From: Typhlomys cinereus
Taxonomy: Eukaryota; Chordata; Mammalia; Rodentia; Platacanthomyidae
NCBI GenBank assembly: GCA_023101885.1
Contig: JALPQD010000076.1
Coordinates: 2,498,397 to 2,562,396, forward strand
Reading direction: 5' to 3'
DNA: 64,000 nt
Below the pieces are notes generated by a model. It was not told where the DNA came from and made no database searches. It saw nothing but the letters and a program-made list of their open reading frames with translations. A program made the position numbers and the translations under genes. Position 1 is the stretch's first letter. The number at the start of each line of letters is the position of its first letter. Shown piece by piece: positions 48,540 to 60,642 of this stretch.

Positions 48540-48725
48540 GCTCTGGGATAGGTTCGAGCTCTAGAATTCCGGAACCCGGCATTCGGGTCCTGATCCAGCC
48601 GCTTGCTTGTGACCTTGAAGGAGTCACTCAACTGTTGAGTTTTGAGTTTCATCTGTAAAGTGAGGCTAGTTGGTGTCTCCCTTATTTTTCTGTGAGGCTT
48701 GGAAGTGTGTGAGGATAGCCAAGGA
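48540..48725 (+). mobile_element. MIR SINE
   Basis: GCTTGTGACCTTGAAGGAGT, CACTCAACTGTTGAG, TTTCATCTGTAAAGTGAGGC match the MIR core and LINE-like tail. Confidence 0.8.
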
Positions 48726-49060
48726 AAAGGCTTGATGGATGAATCGAGGCTGAAACCAAGATCTGCAATGACACTGGTAGAACTAGAGATGGGATGGAAG
48801 AAAGTGAGGAATGGTTTTAGATTAATGATCTGCAAGTATTTAGTGTGGGATGGCCTTCTGAGCAATTTGGAGATGTTGTAGGCTGTACTGATGAATTGCG
48901 TGTGCCTCTAGCGGGGCACGTAGATGACACAACTGGTCTGATGTTATATACCATGCACTCAGGGGGCGGGCAGCTCTGTGTCTACCAGCTCACATGAGCA
49001 CCGAACACTGCCGCAGACGAAAGGTTTGATTGTCACTGGGAAGTGTCTTGTTTCATGAAA

Positions 49061-49078
49061 GGGATAAAAGAACTTTAT
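49061..49078. repeat. Left target-site duplication of the RPL26 retrocopy
   Basis: AGGGATAAAAGAACTTTA, identical to 49641-49658. The right copy continues into TTAAAAATG-type flank, where a B3-like SINE begins. Confidence 0.9.
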
Positions 49079-49848
<770 letters not shown>

Positions 49849-49938
49849 TGACTTAGATTCTTAATCTGGTATTCAGGGTGGCAGAAATTCTCCAGTCTTC
49901 AATGGATTGTCATGAGATATCTATTGACCCTCTCCTTC

Positions 49939-49954
49939 CCAAGAACATTTTTTT
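49939..49954. repeat. Left target-site duplication of the L1
   Basis: CCAAGAACATTTTTTT, matching 51820-51835. Confidence 0.85.
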
Positions 49955-51819
49955 TATATTCAGCACATGACTTTATTTTTTTTCAAGCACTTTTATTATT
50001 ATTTCTGCTATACAAACTTAACAGGTACACCGGTCCCCTTCTTCCCTCCACCTCCCCCCGACCCCCCTGCTCCCCCCTCCCCTCTCCCCTCTCTTCCCAT
50101 CCCCAAGTGCCTCCCCCCCTCCCCAATCCCCGAAGCATCCTTTACTGTGCATGCCAAACTCTCCTCTGGGTCCTCTTCTCCGATGAGGTACAAGGACCCA
50201 GGGGCATTTCCCAGAACCCTTTCCTGTGTTACCCTTAAGTCACTATTGTGACTATCAATCCCTTGCCTCCAAGGATCTTAGTGCCTTTAGTCCATGCTAG
50301 ACTTTGTGGGGTCAATAATGTGTTGGACATAGCGCAGGTCATGCAAAGTCCTATTATGATTGCTTCGGCCCTAACTTGTGTGGAGTATCTTGCATATCAT
50401 TACTCCTCCCATCCTTGTGCTCTTACAATCTTACTGCCCCCTCTTCCGCAAATTTCCCTGAGCTTCAGGATGGGGAGAGATTAGGCTGGCTCCGTCCCAG
50501 GTGGTTGATATAGAGTTTCTGATGTTCTGAATTATGGTTTGTTGATTTTTTTTCAGTTTTGCTGCTCCTGCAATGCCCTTGGCTCCATCCTGATGGGTAT
50601 TGGAAGTCACCCCTTGCAGTCCTTGATGATGGCCTATTTTCTCTGCTGTAACGTGGTCCCCTCTCTCCTTGTTTCTGGTGGGGCCCTCCTTCCCCATCCC
50701 TCCTGTTTATAATCTTTACAATTACTGTAGGTATTACAGAGATTTGTCTTTGAATGTCTCTAAGTGGGTTTGGTACTAGGATCCACCTATTAGGGAATAC
50801 ATACGGCACTTAATTTTCCATGTCTGGGATACTTCACGCAATATAATTGTTTCTAATTCCATCCATTTCCTGGCAAATTGCATTAATTCATCATTTTTGA
50901 TGGCTGAGTAGTATTCCATTGTATAAATGTACCACATTTTCCTTATCCACTCTTCAACTGTTGGACATTTGGGCTGATTCCATGACTTTGCTATTGTAAA
51001 CAGTGCTGCTATGAACATGGTCAGTGCCTGTGCTATCGAGGTGAATTTTTGCTGTATGGGGGGTTAAATTCCCAAAAGTGGAATAGCAGGGTCATATGGC
51101 ATTTCAATCTTTAACTTCTTTAAGAATCTCCAGACAGCTCACCAGAGTGGTTGCATGAGCCTGCACTCCCACCACCAATGTAGGAGAGTTCCCCTCTCTC
51201 CACATCCTCTCCAGCACTTGGTGTTGTTTGTATTGTGGATTTTTGCCATCCTGACAGGGGTGAGATGATATCTCAGGGAAGTTTTGATTTGCATTTCCCT
51301 GATGGCGAAGGAAGTGGAGCATTTTTTAAGATATTTGTTAGACATTTTAATTTTGTCCCTGGTAAAGTTTCTTTTAAGTTCCAAGGCCCATTTTTTAATT
51401 GGCCCATTTGTTTCCTTGGCGTTTATTTTTCTAAGTTCTTTGTGCACTCTGGATAATAGAGCTCTATCAGATAATGTGGTTAGTGAAGATTTTCTCCCAT
51501 TCTGTGGGTTGCCTTTGTGCTTGAGTTACAATCTCTTTATCTGAACAGAAGCTCTTTAATTTCACAAGATCCCATCTGTTGAGTATTGGTTGTATTAACT
51601 GTGCTATTGGATGTCTGTTTAGGAACTGTTGGCCTAGCCCAATCAGCTCGAGGGAATTCCCTACCCTTTCAACTATGGTTTTTATAGTCTCTGGCCTTAT
51701 ATCGAGGTCCTTGATCCATTTGGAATTAAGTCTTGTACATGGTGACAAGTACAGGTCCAGTTTTAATCTTCTGCATGTGAAGATCCAGTTTTGCCAGCAC
51801 CATTTGATGAAGATGCTGT
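49955..51819 (-). mobile_element. 5'-truncated LINE-1 (ORF2 C-terminus plus 3' UTR)
   Basis: Seen: on the - strand, broken ORF2 pieces are readable at about 51829-51467 (PETIKTIVERVGNSLELIG), 51447-51139 (RYHLTPVRMAKIHNTNN, CWRGCGERGTLLHWWWEC) and 51018-50776 (YTMEYYSAIKNDELMQFARK). These are the conserved C-terminal end of L1 ORF2. A 3' UTR with a C-rich stretch on the + strand (50036-50130) follows, then AATAAA and an A tail at about 49955. Perfect 16-bp target duplications CCAAGAACATTTTTTT lie at 49939-49954 and 51820-51835. The 5' end is truncated inside ORF2 and the frame is broken at least twice, so it cannot move. Confidence 0.93.
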
Positions 51820-51835
51820 CCAAGAACATTTTTTT
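51820..51835. repeat. Right target-site duplication of the L1
   Basis: CCAAGAACATTTTTTT. One base later the target duplication of the next SINE insertion begins (51837). Confidence 0.85.
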
Positions 51836-51850
51836 CTATAAGAACAAAAA

Positions 51851-51998
51851 GAGAGAGAGAGAGAGAGGAGGAAGAAAGGAAGGAAAGAAGGAAGGAGGAA
51901 GGAAGGAAGGAAGGAAGGAAGGAAGGAAGGAAGGAAGGAAGGAAGGAAGGAAGGAAGGAAGGAAGGAAGGAAGGAAAGAAGGAGAGAAAGAAAGAAAA
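51851..51998 (+). repeat. (GA)n-(GGAA)n microsatellite
   Basis: GAGAGA then GGAA repeats up to the start of the SINE at about 52004. It lies within the SINE's target-duplication boundaries. Confidence 0.95.
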
Positions 51999-52225
51999 AG
52001 TAAGGGGATGGGGTGATGGCTAAGTATTTAAAGCCTTTTACTCACAAACAAAAGGACCTGCGTTCATATCCCAGATTCTACATAAAATGCCAGGCATCAA
52101 CATGGCAGCAATCTACCTATACTTCTGGCCTGGGAAGACAGAGCAAAGCAATAAAGAGGCAGAGCAGTCCAGGATGTTCCTAGTGTCACCCTTGGGCATC
52201 CGCAGGCACACAAGCACAACTACTG
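51851..52225 (+). mobile_element. DIP-like SINE insertion with a 5' GA/GGAA tract
   Basis: The insertion is bounded by perfect 14-bp duplications TATAAGAACAAAAA (51837-51850 and 52226-52239). Between them lie GAGAGA then (GGAA)n up to about 51998, and a SINE from about 52004 (GGGGATGGGGTGATGGC) to the CACCCTTGGGCATCCGCAGG end. The body matches the other DIP-like copies. The simple repeat sits inside the duplicated boundaries, at the 5' side of the SINE, which is unusual. Confidence 0.8.
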
Positions 52226-52611
52226 TATAAGAACAAAAAAAGGAATGGGGGCAGAGAAGGAAAGAGGTGGGAAGAGGGATATGCAGAAGGAATCCCAAGG
52301 GAGCCACAAGCTGCTGCTAAATTTCAGTTGCAGTTGTTAGGGCTTAAGAAAACACTGGAGAAAATGCTTCATCGCGGGGTCCCCTGGATTGTTCTGCTCT
52401 AGGAAGGCCGCTGAGAGGTGGATGGCAGCCAGCTGGCAGGGGCTCAGACACACGGTACCTGCGCCAGCCACTGAGCTCATTTGCCCCAGCAAAGTCATTT
52501 CACAGGCAGAGTTGTCAGAAGATTAGCACCACACAGTGTGCAGATGTTTGGGGGAAGGGAAGCAAGGCCAAATTGGAGGAAGAAAGCACATACTTTTTTT
52601 CCCTTGGGTAT

Positions 52612-52786
52612 GTGTATATGGGTATGTTTATGTGTGTATGAGTTCGGGTGCACGTGTGTATATAGGTGTGTGCATGTGTGTATGAGTTTGGGTGCACATA
52701 TAAGGATAAGGATATGTGCATGTGTGTATAAGTTTGGGTGCAAATGTGTGCATGGGTTGTGCATGTGTGTATGAGTTTGGGCGCCC
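52612..52786 (+). repeat. Minisatellite, four units of 42-46 bp
   Basis: The core GTGTGTATGAGTTTGGGTGC (variants ttcggg, ataagt, gggcgc) recurs at about 52634, 52677, 52723 and 52766, with GT-rich spacers. Confidence 0.8.
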
Positions 52787-53084
52787 ATTGAATGGGAAGG
52801 AAAAAAAAACCCTACCATGATTCACAACTACAACTTTGAAAGAAGTTGGGTCTCAGGAAGATCTGTCACAAAAGTGGTTGATCATGACCCTTCCAGTGTG
52901 CTTGTCACTGAGGGTTTAAGCTGTTTCCAAGCCCTTATATGCATTCCTGATGATTTCTGCTTTCCTTGAATTTGTCTGTCTTCCACAGTGGACTAGAGGA
53001 TTAGGGCACACATCAGGAAGACCATGTGCCACTGAGTCTCAAAACATGGTTAATTAATTAACAAGAAGAGAGAGAGAGAACACA

Positions 53085-53232
53085 CAGAACACACATGCAT
53101 TCCATACCGCATGGGTGAGGGTCAGAGGAAGTCCGTTCTCACTTCTATCATGTGAGCTTTCAGAGAGCCATTTCAGGACACCAGGTTTGCAAGCAGGTAT
53201 TTTTATCTGTTAAACTATCTCTCTGGCTCAAG
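53085..53232 (-). mobile_element. B3-like SINE
   Basis: GGGTGAGGGTCAGAGGAAGT and a head CTGTTAAACTATCTCTCTGG in reverse. Confidence 0.55.
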
Positions 53233-53435
53233 GTGGCCTTTTTAAGACTCTAGTTTTATGTAAAGAAGAATTCTTTCAGCTATATTGTGAGCATATTAGT
53301 GATATCAAAATGAAATGACCTGTTTCCCAAATCTGTGGATAAGGTTGAAGATCTAGGCAGCTGTGCCTGGTTCTTCTGAGGTCTGATGTAATTGCTAGCA
53401 CAATGATGCTCAGGGTGCATGAACTTCCTGTTAGC

Positions 53436-53476
53436 ACTCTCTCTCTCTCTCTCTCTGTCTCTCTGTCTTTCTCTCT

Positions 53477-53526
<50 letters not shown>

Positions 53527-53770
53527 AGAAGAGGGCACTTGTGTGTGTGTGTGTGCCTGTGGCATCCTAAGGGTAACATCAGGAATCATCTGGATTGCTA
53601 CTTCACCTTATTGCTTTGCTCTGGAGTTTCCCAGCTCCATTTTGCAGGGCCAGAATTATAGGCCACTGTCATTTCTGCTTGGCATTTTTACATGGGATCC
53701 AGGGATCTGAATTCAGGTCATTTTGCTTGTGAAGCAAAAGCTTTAACCCCTGAGCCATCTCCCCCGTTCC
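53436..53770 (-). mobile_element. DIP-like SINE with GT/CT tail
   Basis: Flanked by CCTGTTAGC at 53427-53435 and 53771-53779. On the - strand: a head ending near 53770 with GGGAGATGGCTCAGGGGTTA, body GGAATCATCTGGATTGCTAC (+ strand view), then (CA)n (53479-53526) and (GA)n tail. Confidence 0.88.
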
Positions 53771-54568
53771 CCTGTTAGCTTTTTGAAAGGAATTCTAAAT
53801 GTCCCAAGAAATGGTTGATAGGGACTTTTCAGTCAGGTAATGCATCTCAGATTTAGGATGTTTGTGCATATTATGCCATGAATTCTGTGGTCACTACGTC
53901 TTCATTCATTCCAACGAGAATAGCGGACGCTGGAGATGGTTCTTCCCCAGGCCATTCTGTCAGGCATGTGAGTCCACAGAAGGCCAGCGCTCCAGATGGG
54001 AGCAGTCTCTGTCACCCTTAGCAGCGATCGCTGTCTGTCTTCGACTTGGCTCCTGTCTGCAAAGAAGCCTGGTGGTCTCCAGGTCTGAAATCTCTGCACT
54101 GTGCTAGGATAAGGATGAGATAAGCACACACCAGAGGGCTCCTTGCTCCCCACCACAGCCCCTCCTAGGCCTCAGCCCAGGCGCCCATAACACAACTGGT
54201 GCTCTTCATTTTCCTGAAATGTAACTCAGGCACGTCTGCAGCCTTTTTGAGGACAGTCACGGAGCCTGCATTTTTCTCAAGAAATTCTAACTTCTTTTGT
54301 TTTCTTTTCTATTTGGGCACAGAATTATTGGTTAACATCTGTCATCAAAGAACACAACTTGAGCATGTGTTTTCAGAGATCAGAAGTGTCTGGTGGGATG
54401 ACAGGAATGCTTAAAGGATGCTTTGAAGAAACCCTTACTAGTTACGTACATGAACTATTCACTGCTCTTGGGGTTTCGCCATAAAGCTTAGTGTTCTGGT
54501 GACAGAGACAAAAATAAAATTTGCTGTCAGAAAGAATATATTTGTTATGTATATATATCCCCCCTTAT

Positions 54569-54639
54569 TTGTGGTGGTAAGTATGGAACCCAGGTCCTTA
54601 TGCATGCCAAGCATTCTGCTGCTGAGCTACATCCCAGCC
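54569..54639 (-). mobile_element. ID SINE
   Basis: GTATGGAACCCAGGTCCTTA, TGCTGCTGAGCTACATCCCA: reverse ID. Confidence 0.65.
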
Positions 54640-54655
54640 AGATCTGTTTGTCTTT

Positions 54656-54663
54656 TTTTTTTA

Positions 54664-54718
<55 letters not shown>

Positions 54719-54944
54719 CAGAGGACACTGTGTGGAGGACCAAGGGGAACTTCAGGAATCATCCTGGATTGCTTCTACCTCCTTCTTACTTCACTCTAGG
54801 ATTTCCCAGGCTCCACTCACCAGGGCAGAAGTGCAGGCAGCCACCGTTTCCACCTGGCATTATTAACGTGGGATCTGGGATCAGAACTCACAACCTTCTG
54901 CTTCTGAGACAGAGTCTTAACCCCTGAGCCATCTCTCCAGCCCC
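54656..54944 (-). mobile_element. DIP-like SINE with (GT)25 tail
   Basis: Full-length copy on the - strand, head GGGGCTGGAGAGATGGCTCA ending at 54944. Flanking 16-bp duplications AGATCTGTTTGTCTTT (54640-54655) and AGATCTTTTTGTCTTT (54945-54960) differ at one base. Confidence 0.92.
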
Positions 54945-55299
54945 AGATCTTTTTGTCTTTGATGTCACTGCTTTGTAGGAGTGATATCGTTAGATGGTCA
55001 CTTAATTTTCTACTGTCATCCACAGAAGATGGGGAATCTGAATTATCAGATTTCTGTGCTGTAGAATTTATGGATTCAAGTTTCCTCTGCTCGGGGACAC
55101 CCAGACATGCCGTTCTGTTCTGTAGACATTAGGATCATGCATGGGAGTTGACTTTTGAGTTAGCATGGGTAAGAAGGTGTCTCCGGGACCACTTCATTGT
55201 TTAAATTCACACAGAACCTCTGAAATGAAAGCTGGGTAGGACAGTCTTCAGAGAAAGGTGCAAGGAATTAAACTAAGTATCTTCTGCTTTTGCCGCACC

Positions 55300-55579
55300 T
55301 TTTTTTTTTAACATGTGTGTGTATATGTCTACTTGTGGGTCTGTGTGTATCAGAGGGCGTTGTATGTGCCTGTGGAGGCCAAAGGATGACATTGAAAGTC
55401 ATTGTGGATTACTTTCCCTCCTTTTTGTTTTGCTTTGGGTTTCCCAGGCTCTGCCTTCCAGATAAGAAGTGCGAGTGACCTTGATGTCCACCTGGCATTT
55501 TTACATGGAATCTAGGATCTGAACTCAGGTCCTTCTGCTTGTGAGACAGAGGCTTAACCCCTGAGCCATCTCTCCAGCC
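55300..55579 (-). mobile_element. DIP-like SINE
   Basis: Head GGCTGGAGAGATGGCTCAGG on the - strand ending at 55579. Body and TATCAGAGGGCGTTGTATGT are present, with a degenerate GT tail. Confidence 0.9.
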
Positions 55580-58362
55580 AAAGAATACATTTTAAAGGTT
55601 TCTGAAGTCACAAGGTGGTCAGATCAGACATAGTAGTGGGTAATGAATGGCTTTTAAATGGGCAGAAAGTAGCCCAAGATAAACTGACTCTGGTCTGCAA
55701 CATTTTAACTCTCCATAATCACCATGTTCAGTCATTTGGCCTGGAATTTTTATCCCAGGCTCTTTTTTATGGGGCAGAGAGAACTTCAGTTCACATAACA
55801 AAGTGCTGTCTCTCACCAAACCTCACTCAGGTATTTTAATGCTGTGGCTTTAGAGGAGCTTCAAACCAAATCTCACCCTGCAGAAGTCAGGCCAGAACTT
55901 CGCTGAGGCATACCTTTAGAGTCTGTCATATGTGTGCTGTATGCACAGCTCCAACAACAAAATAATACTGGAAATCTCCACAAAGACTTTGTTCAGGAGG
56001 AGCTTCAGATTTCCAAGTTCATGTTCCTTTTCCTCCTTAGAAACAAAGATTCTGCCCAGTTCCTGAATCTATTTAAAATTGAAACATTGTGATGGAATAA
56101 TTGGATTCTTTGATAGATACATGCATCAGATGATCATCCACATAGCCTGAAGAACTTGACCAGATTCTTCCATGGGCCAATCACCAGCCAAACCTAATGT
56201 TCTCAACCCTGTCCACCAAGGAGACTGGTCAGTCCACTTCCTGCTTGGAATTGCTGGGTTATAAAGGGAAACATGAGCTTTGTTGTCATTTAAGTAAATA
56301 ATGCTTTCGGTAGAAGAAACAGGAAGCAGGGGCACACAAATGCAAACTATATGCAAATACAAACTACTAATATTACCACCCAGACTCATTTAATGTCATT
56401 TCATTTGTTTTTTTTTTTCCATATCATATAAGCAGCTGTATATAGGAAAGGGCAGATCCTCTTACACGACCACCAAGGCCTGGGTCACCCCACTGGTTTA
56501 ATATACCACAATAAAACTGAAAACATGATGATATATCTCAATATATATTGACAATATGTATAATGTCTAATGTGGCACACAGATACAGTAAACTTACAGC
56601 TTCACATTGCGAAATGCCTTTTTGCTTCTCCTTCAACGAGTGAACTCTTCAGATGTATGGAAATACCTGACAACAGACAGACTAACTAGTTTTTATCTGC
56701 GCTGGGAATTGCAGAAGGCAAGCTCCCCATAACTCTGAGGCTCAGAAACTCATAGGGAGAGGGAAGTGGGGGGTGCAGGCAGTTTTAGAGGAAGAGTAAA
56801 TCTTTAGAGGTGAAAATGAGCTTGAAAGGACAAAGTTCTCTGGGCTCTGGATGTCATGTTTGATTTTTCCGTCTCTTCCTCTGTGAGAAGAGTTTAATCC
56901 TCTTTGGCTAATGACATTTCTGTAAGAAGATTGAAGACCATTGTGTTCCTCAATGGTGTATCTGGTCTCTGAGGGATAAGGGAACTGCAGAGAAAAGTCT
57001 CGCCCAACACCTGCAGATCCTCAAGTGCACAATTAAAGCAGTCAGTGTTCCAGGATGCCATATTTAGGGGTGACATTCCTTGGATTCTTTCACCTGTGTC
57101 TAGAAAGAATGCCTCAAGTTTAATTTGGAATCTTGGGCCAAGTACACTTCCTTCTCCACAAGTCCCATAACATGTTCCCTCTGAGATTCATCTTAGAACC
57201 CTTGTCAATCATTAGGAATAAAATGTAGCATCTCTATGTGGAAACATATAATTATATTCCTTTAATTGCTGTGTGGAAATTGTATGTGGGTATTGCAACA
57301 TGTTCAGTAAGCCATATGCTTAGATATTTATTTGCAACTTCTTTGTTCATATAACACACATGAATATTTTTGACTTGTTTCAGACTTTTTCTTGTTTTCT
57401 TAGGATGAATTCTGAAAGTGTCATTGATGGGGGAAAATGCACCTGCATATTTTTAAATTTCTCTTTGGACAGCTGACATCCTCATTTTTGGAAAAGGAAG
57501 AGTTGGGATTGTACTTTGTACCCCAAACTTCGCTTGGCTCAGTTTAATTGTCATAGGTTCCAAAAGCCATAAGTAGGGCAATGTGAAGGAACTCAGAGAC
57601 AAAAGCACTGTGGCTCTCGGGGTGGACTTGGCAAGACAATCAGGCAGGGGTGCTCAGGACTGGGAAGGGGATGCTGTGAGAACACACTTGGAGCCCCATA
57701 GAGCTGACAGAGCAAGAGGGTCACAGCAGGGCATGAGGATCTGACTGGAGCAGAAAATGACATTCAAAGAATGAATGGATACTTGGAAGCTGCTCTGGGA
57801 TCCCCTGATATGGCCCCTGTGAGAATCCCTGAGTTGACCGTCTTGGCCCATCTGCTCTCCCTGCCTCTATGAATTCTGCCCCTCCATGCGATGACATTCA
57901 GCAAGACGTGTCTGTTGCATTGGGATGAATGGATAAGGACCCCGGGAGAGGAAGTCCAAAGAGCAGAGGGATGTGGCCATTCTTTGACTCTTGATCCTTT
58001 ACCAGACCGTCACCCCTCAAGGCCAGCTTGCCAGTTGCCAGCCAGCCCCATACTCTTGGACTTTGCCCACTCAGAGCCTGGACTGTCCAGACACTCATTT
58101 CTATCTGGAACAAGTTCTTCCCTTCCTCTGCTTTTTTTCAAAGTGTCTCACCTGTCATTTTACTTAGCTATACAGCTCTTTCCCTCCAAACCTCTCTCTG
58201 TTACCTCCCCAAGCCAGCGTGGGCTTAGCCTTCAGGAACAAGGGATCCATCGAAGGCTGTGTGGTTTGCTGCTCTTCCTTGCCCATCTGCCCTTTCCCGT
58301 GGAATTTTCTTGTGCCCTTCTCTCCGTGATGAAGTCCTGTTGTTTCCTTCTGTAATCCTACA
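55580..58362. other. Unassigned intron DNA
   Basis: No clear repeat or gene. This is the largest repeat-poor stretch close to the exon. Confidence 0.45.
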
Positions 58363-58487
58363 TTCTTTTTTTTTTTTTTTTTTTTTTTTGAGACAGTCTC
58401 ATATAATCCAGACTGGCCTAGAATCCCTAGTCTTCTACCTTCCAATGGTAGAATTCCAGGTACATGCCACCAAAGTCAGCTCAGTCC
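58363..58487 (-). mobile_element. B1 SINE with long poly(A)
   Basis: T24 at 58366-58389, then GAGACAGTCTCATATAATCC, AGACTGGCCTAGAATCCCTA and GGTACATGCCACCAAAGTCA. Confidence 0.75.
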
Positions 58488-58512
58488 ATCTTTTTCAATA
58501 ACTCCTCCCAAG

Positions 58513-58935
58513 AGCAGCATGGTGGGACACACCTCTAATTCCAGCACTAGGGAGGCTAAAAGCAGTAGGATTGGCCAAGCTGAGGAGATGGCTCAGCAGT
58601 TAAAATGCTTGCTGTGCAAGTGAAAGGACCCGAGTTCAGATCCCAAATCCCACATAAAATGCTGGATGAGAGTGATGCCCACCTGTACTTCTAGCACATA
58701 CTGGGAATCTCCAGAGCAAACTGGTCAGTAGACTAGCCCTGCACACGAACTCTGAATTAATTAGAGGCGTAGTCTCAAGAAATAAGGAAGGTAGAGACTC
58801 CTGATGTAGACCCCAGGCCTCGATACTCACATTTATGCATGTGCACCCACCCACACCTGAAAATGGGGAGTGAGGGTGAAAGTCAGAATGGGTTGCAAAT
58901 TGGGACCTTGTCTCAAAAAGCAAAAACAAAAAAGT
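58513..58935 (+). mobile_element. B1 SINE interrupted by a B3-like SINE
   Basis: B1 5' half AGCATGGTGGGACACACCTC to GGGAGGCTAAAAGCAGTAGG (to about 58573). The matching B1 3' end GGGACCTTGTCTCAAAAAGC appears at about 58900-58935. The sequence between is the nested element. Confidence 0.65.
58576..58885 (+). mobile_element. B3-like SINE nested in B1
   Basis: GCTGAGGAGATGGCTCAGCA, CCCGAGTTCAGATCCCAAAT, ATGCCCACCTGTACTTCTAG. Confidence 0.75.
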
Positions 58936-59481
58936 GAAAATTTCAAGCAATGAAAACCACAAAGAAATCTTCCTATAAACCCTAGGCGTGTTCATGATGC
59001 GTCCAGATTTTTTACCGTGTGATCACACCACATGATTTTAATTTCCCTGAAACCAAGGTCTCTGATCTAGGCATCTTGCTCTTCTGAATAGAAAGCAACA
59101 CGGACCTTTGTGCCACTTGGCTATGGCGCGGGTGCTGGGTCTGTGGAAAGGGAGGCAGTGAAGTAAAGCGAGTGATGGGCAAATAATTACAAGGAATTTG
59201 GAAAACAGAGTTCATTCCACAGCAGTCAGGCGGCTCCAACCTTTCTCTTTGAGAAAGATTTAGAACAGCATTCTGATCAGGCCAGGGCTTGAAAAAGTTT
59301 ATTGAATGGATCAAACAGAAAGAAGGGAGGAAAGCCCAGAGCCCAGAGCCCATACAGATCCAAGGGGAAGACCCCGGTCATCCTTCTTGCCTCTCACTGA
59401 ACAGAACACTTTCCATTGTTTTTGTGTTGCAGGTTGGTTTTACATTGGTTAAATTATACCTCACCATTTTTGAAAGAAGAC

Positions 59482-59604
<123 letters not shown>

Positions 59605-59942
59605 TAAGTGGAGAACCAAGTCTTAACCTTTGTCTTTGCAGTAGCTTCCTCCCGCCCGAGCCCCACTATGGTGTACCGAAGGTGTGAGAATTCTGAAGAG
59701 ATAGGTCTCCTGCCACTGGCAGAGATTTGTCTTTTCATTTAAAATTTATTTTAAAATTGAAAGGTTTTTCTTTTAACTTAAGCCAATGCTTCATTTTGAT
59801 ATGAAAACACAGGAAACGAAGTCCTGAGAAGAAGCCACATGAGGGTCAACAGAAACATGGCCTTGCACATGATTACAAAGGAGAGTGTCTAAATCAAACC
59901 ATTTTTGCCAGTCCTCTTTACATCTTAAACTTGATGTGAATG

Positions 59943-60157
59943 GGGGCTGGAGAGATGGCTTCAGGGTTAAAGACTTTGCCTCACAAGCAAAAGGATATGA
60001 ATTTAGATCCCCAGATCTTACATGACAACACAGGGCAGAAATGGTGACTGCTCGCATTTCAAGTCTTGGGAAGTGGAGCCTGGGAAACTCTAGGGCAAAG
60101 CAATAATAATTCTTCATGTCCCCCTTGGGCCTCCATAGGCACACACACTCAAGTGCC

Positions 60158-60194
<37 letters not shown>

Positions 60195-60325
60195 AAGTGC
60201 CCTCTTGTACACACACACATACACACACACACACACACATACACACACACACACACACATACACACACACACACACACACATACACACACACACACATAC
60301 ACACACACACACATACACACACACA

Positions 60326-60361
<36 letters not shown>
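59943..60361 (+). mobile_element. DIP-like SINE with about 200-bp CA/CATA tail
   Basis: Head GGGGCTGGAGAGATGGCTTC and a full body. CTCAAGTGCCCTCTT occurs twice (60148-60162 and 60192-60206) around a (CA)n, followed by interrupted (CA)n/(CATA) to 60361. It sits 340 bp after the ATP8A2 donor. Confidence 0.92.
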
Positions 60362-60364
<3 letters not shown>

Positions 60365-60592
60365 ATACATGCAAAAAATTTTTTTAAAATAGCTGTAAAC
60401 ACCAAAGTTTAAAGGAAAAAACATGCTCCTGTCGTTCATCTCAGGGATAAGAAAGAAGCAATCTTTACTTTCTAAACAATTCACAGTTAACAGACCAGTG
60501 AAGCCCACAAGGTGGAAGGATAGAAAGGATAGAATTGACTTCCTAAAGTCACCCTCTTACCTTCACTCCTGTAACACAGCATGAGTATGTAT

Positions 60593-60593
<1 letters not shown>

Positions 60594-60628
<35 letters not shown>

Positions 60629-60640
60629 CTCTCTCTCTCT
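60594..60640 (+). repeat. (CT)n microsatellite
   Basis: A CT run with one CCCC interruption. Confidence 0.95.
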
Positions 60641-60642
60641 CT

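Noticed and set aside
48413..48865. 150-codon open frame on the - strand
   Set aside because: It runs across a MIR element and unique DNA with no recognisable domain.
58413..58413. Idea of a tRNA or other RNA gene among the many A/B-box sequences
   Set aside because: All A/B-box signals I found belong to SINE heads (ID, B2 superfamily), not to folded tRNA genes.
60066..60508. Overlapping open frames of CV and TH repeats
   Set aside because: Products of the CA/GT microsatellite at the SINE tail.
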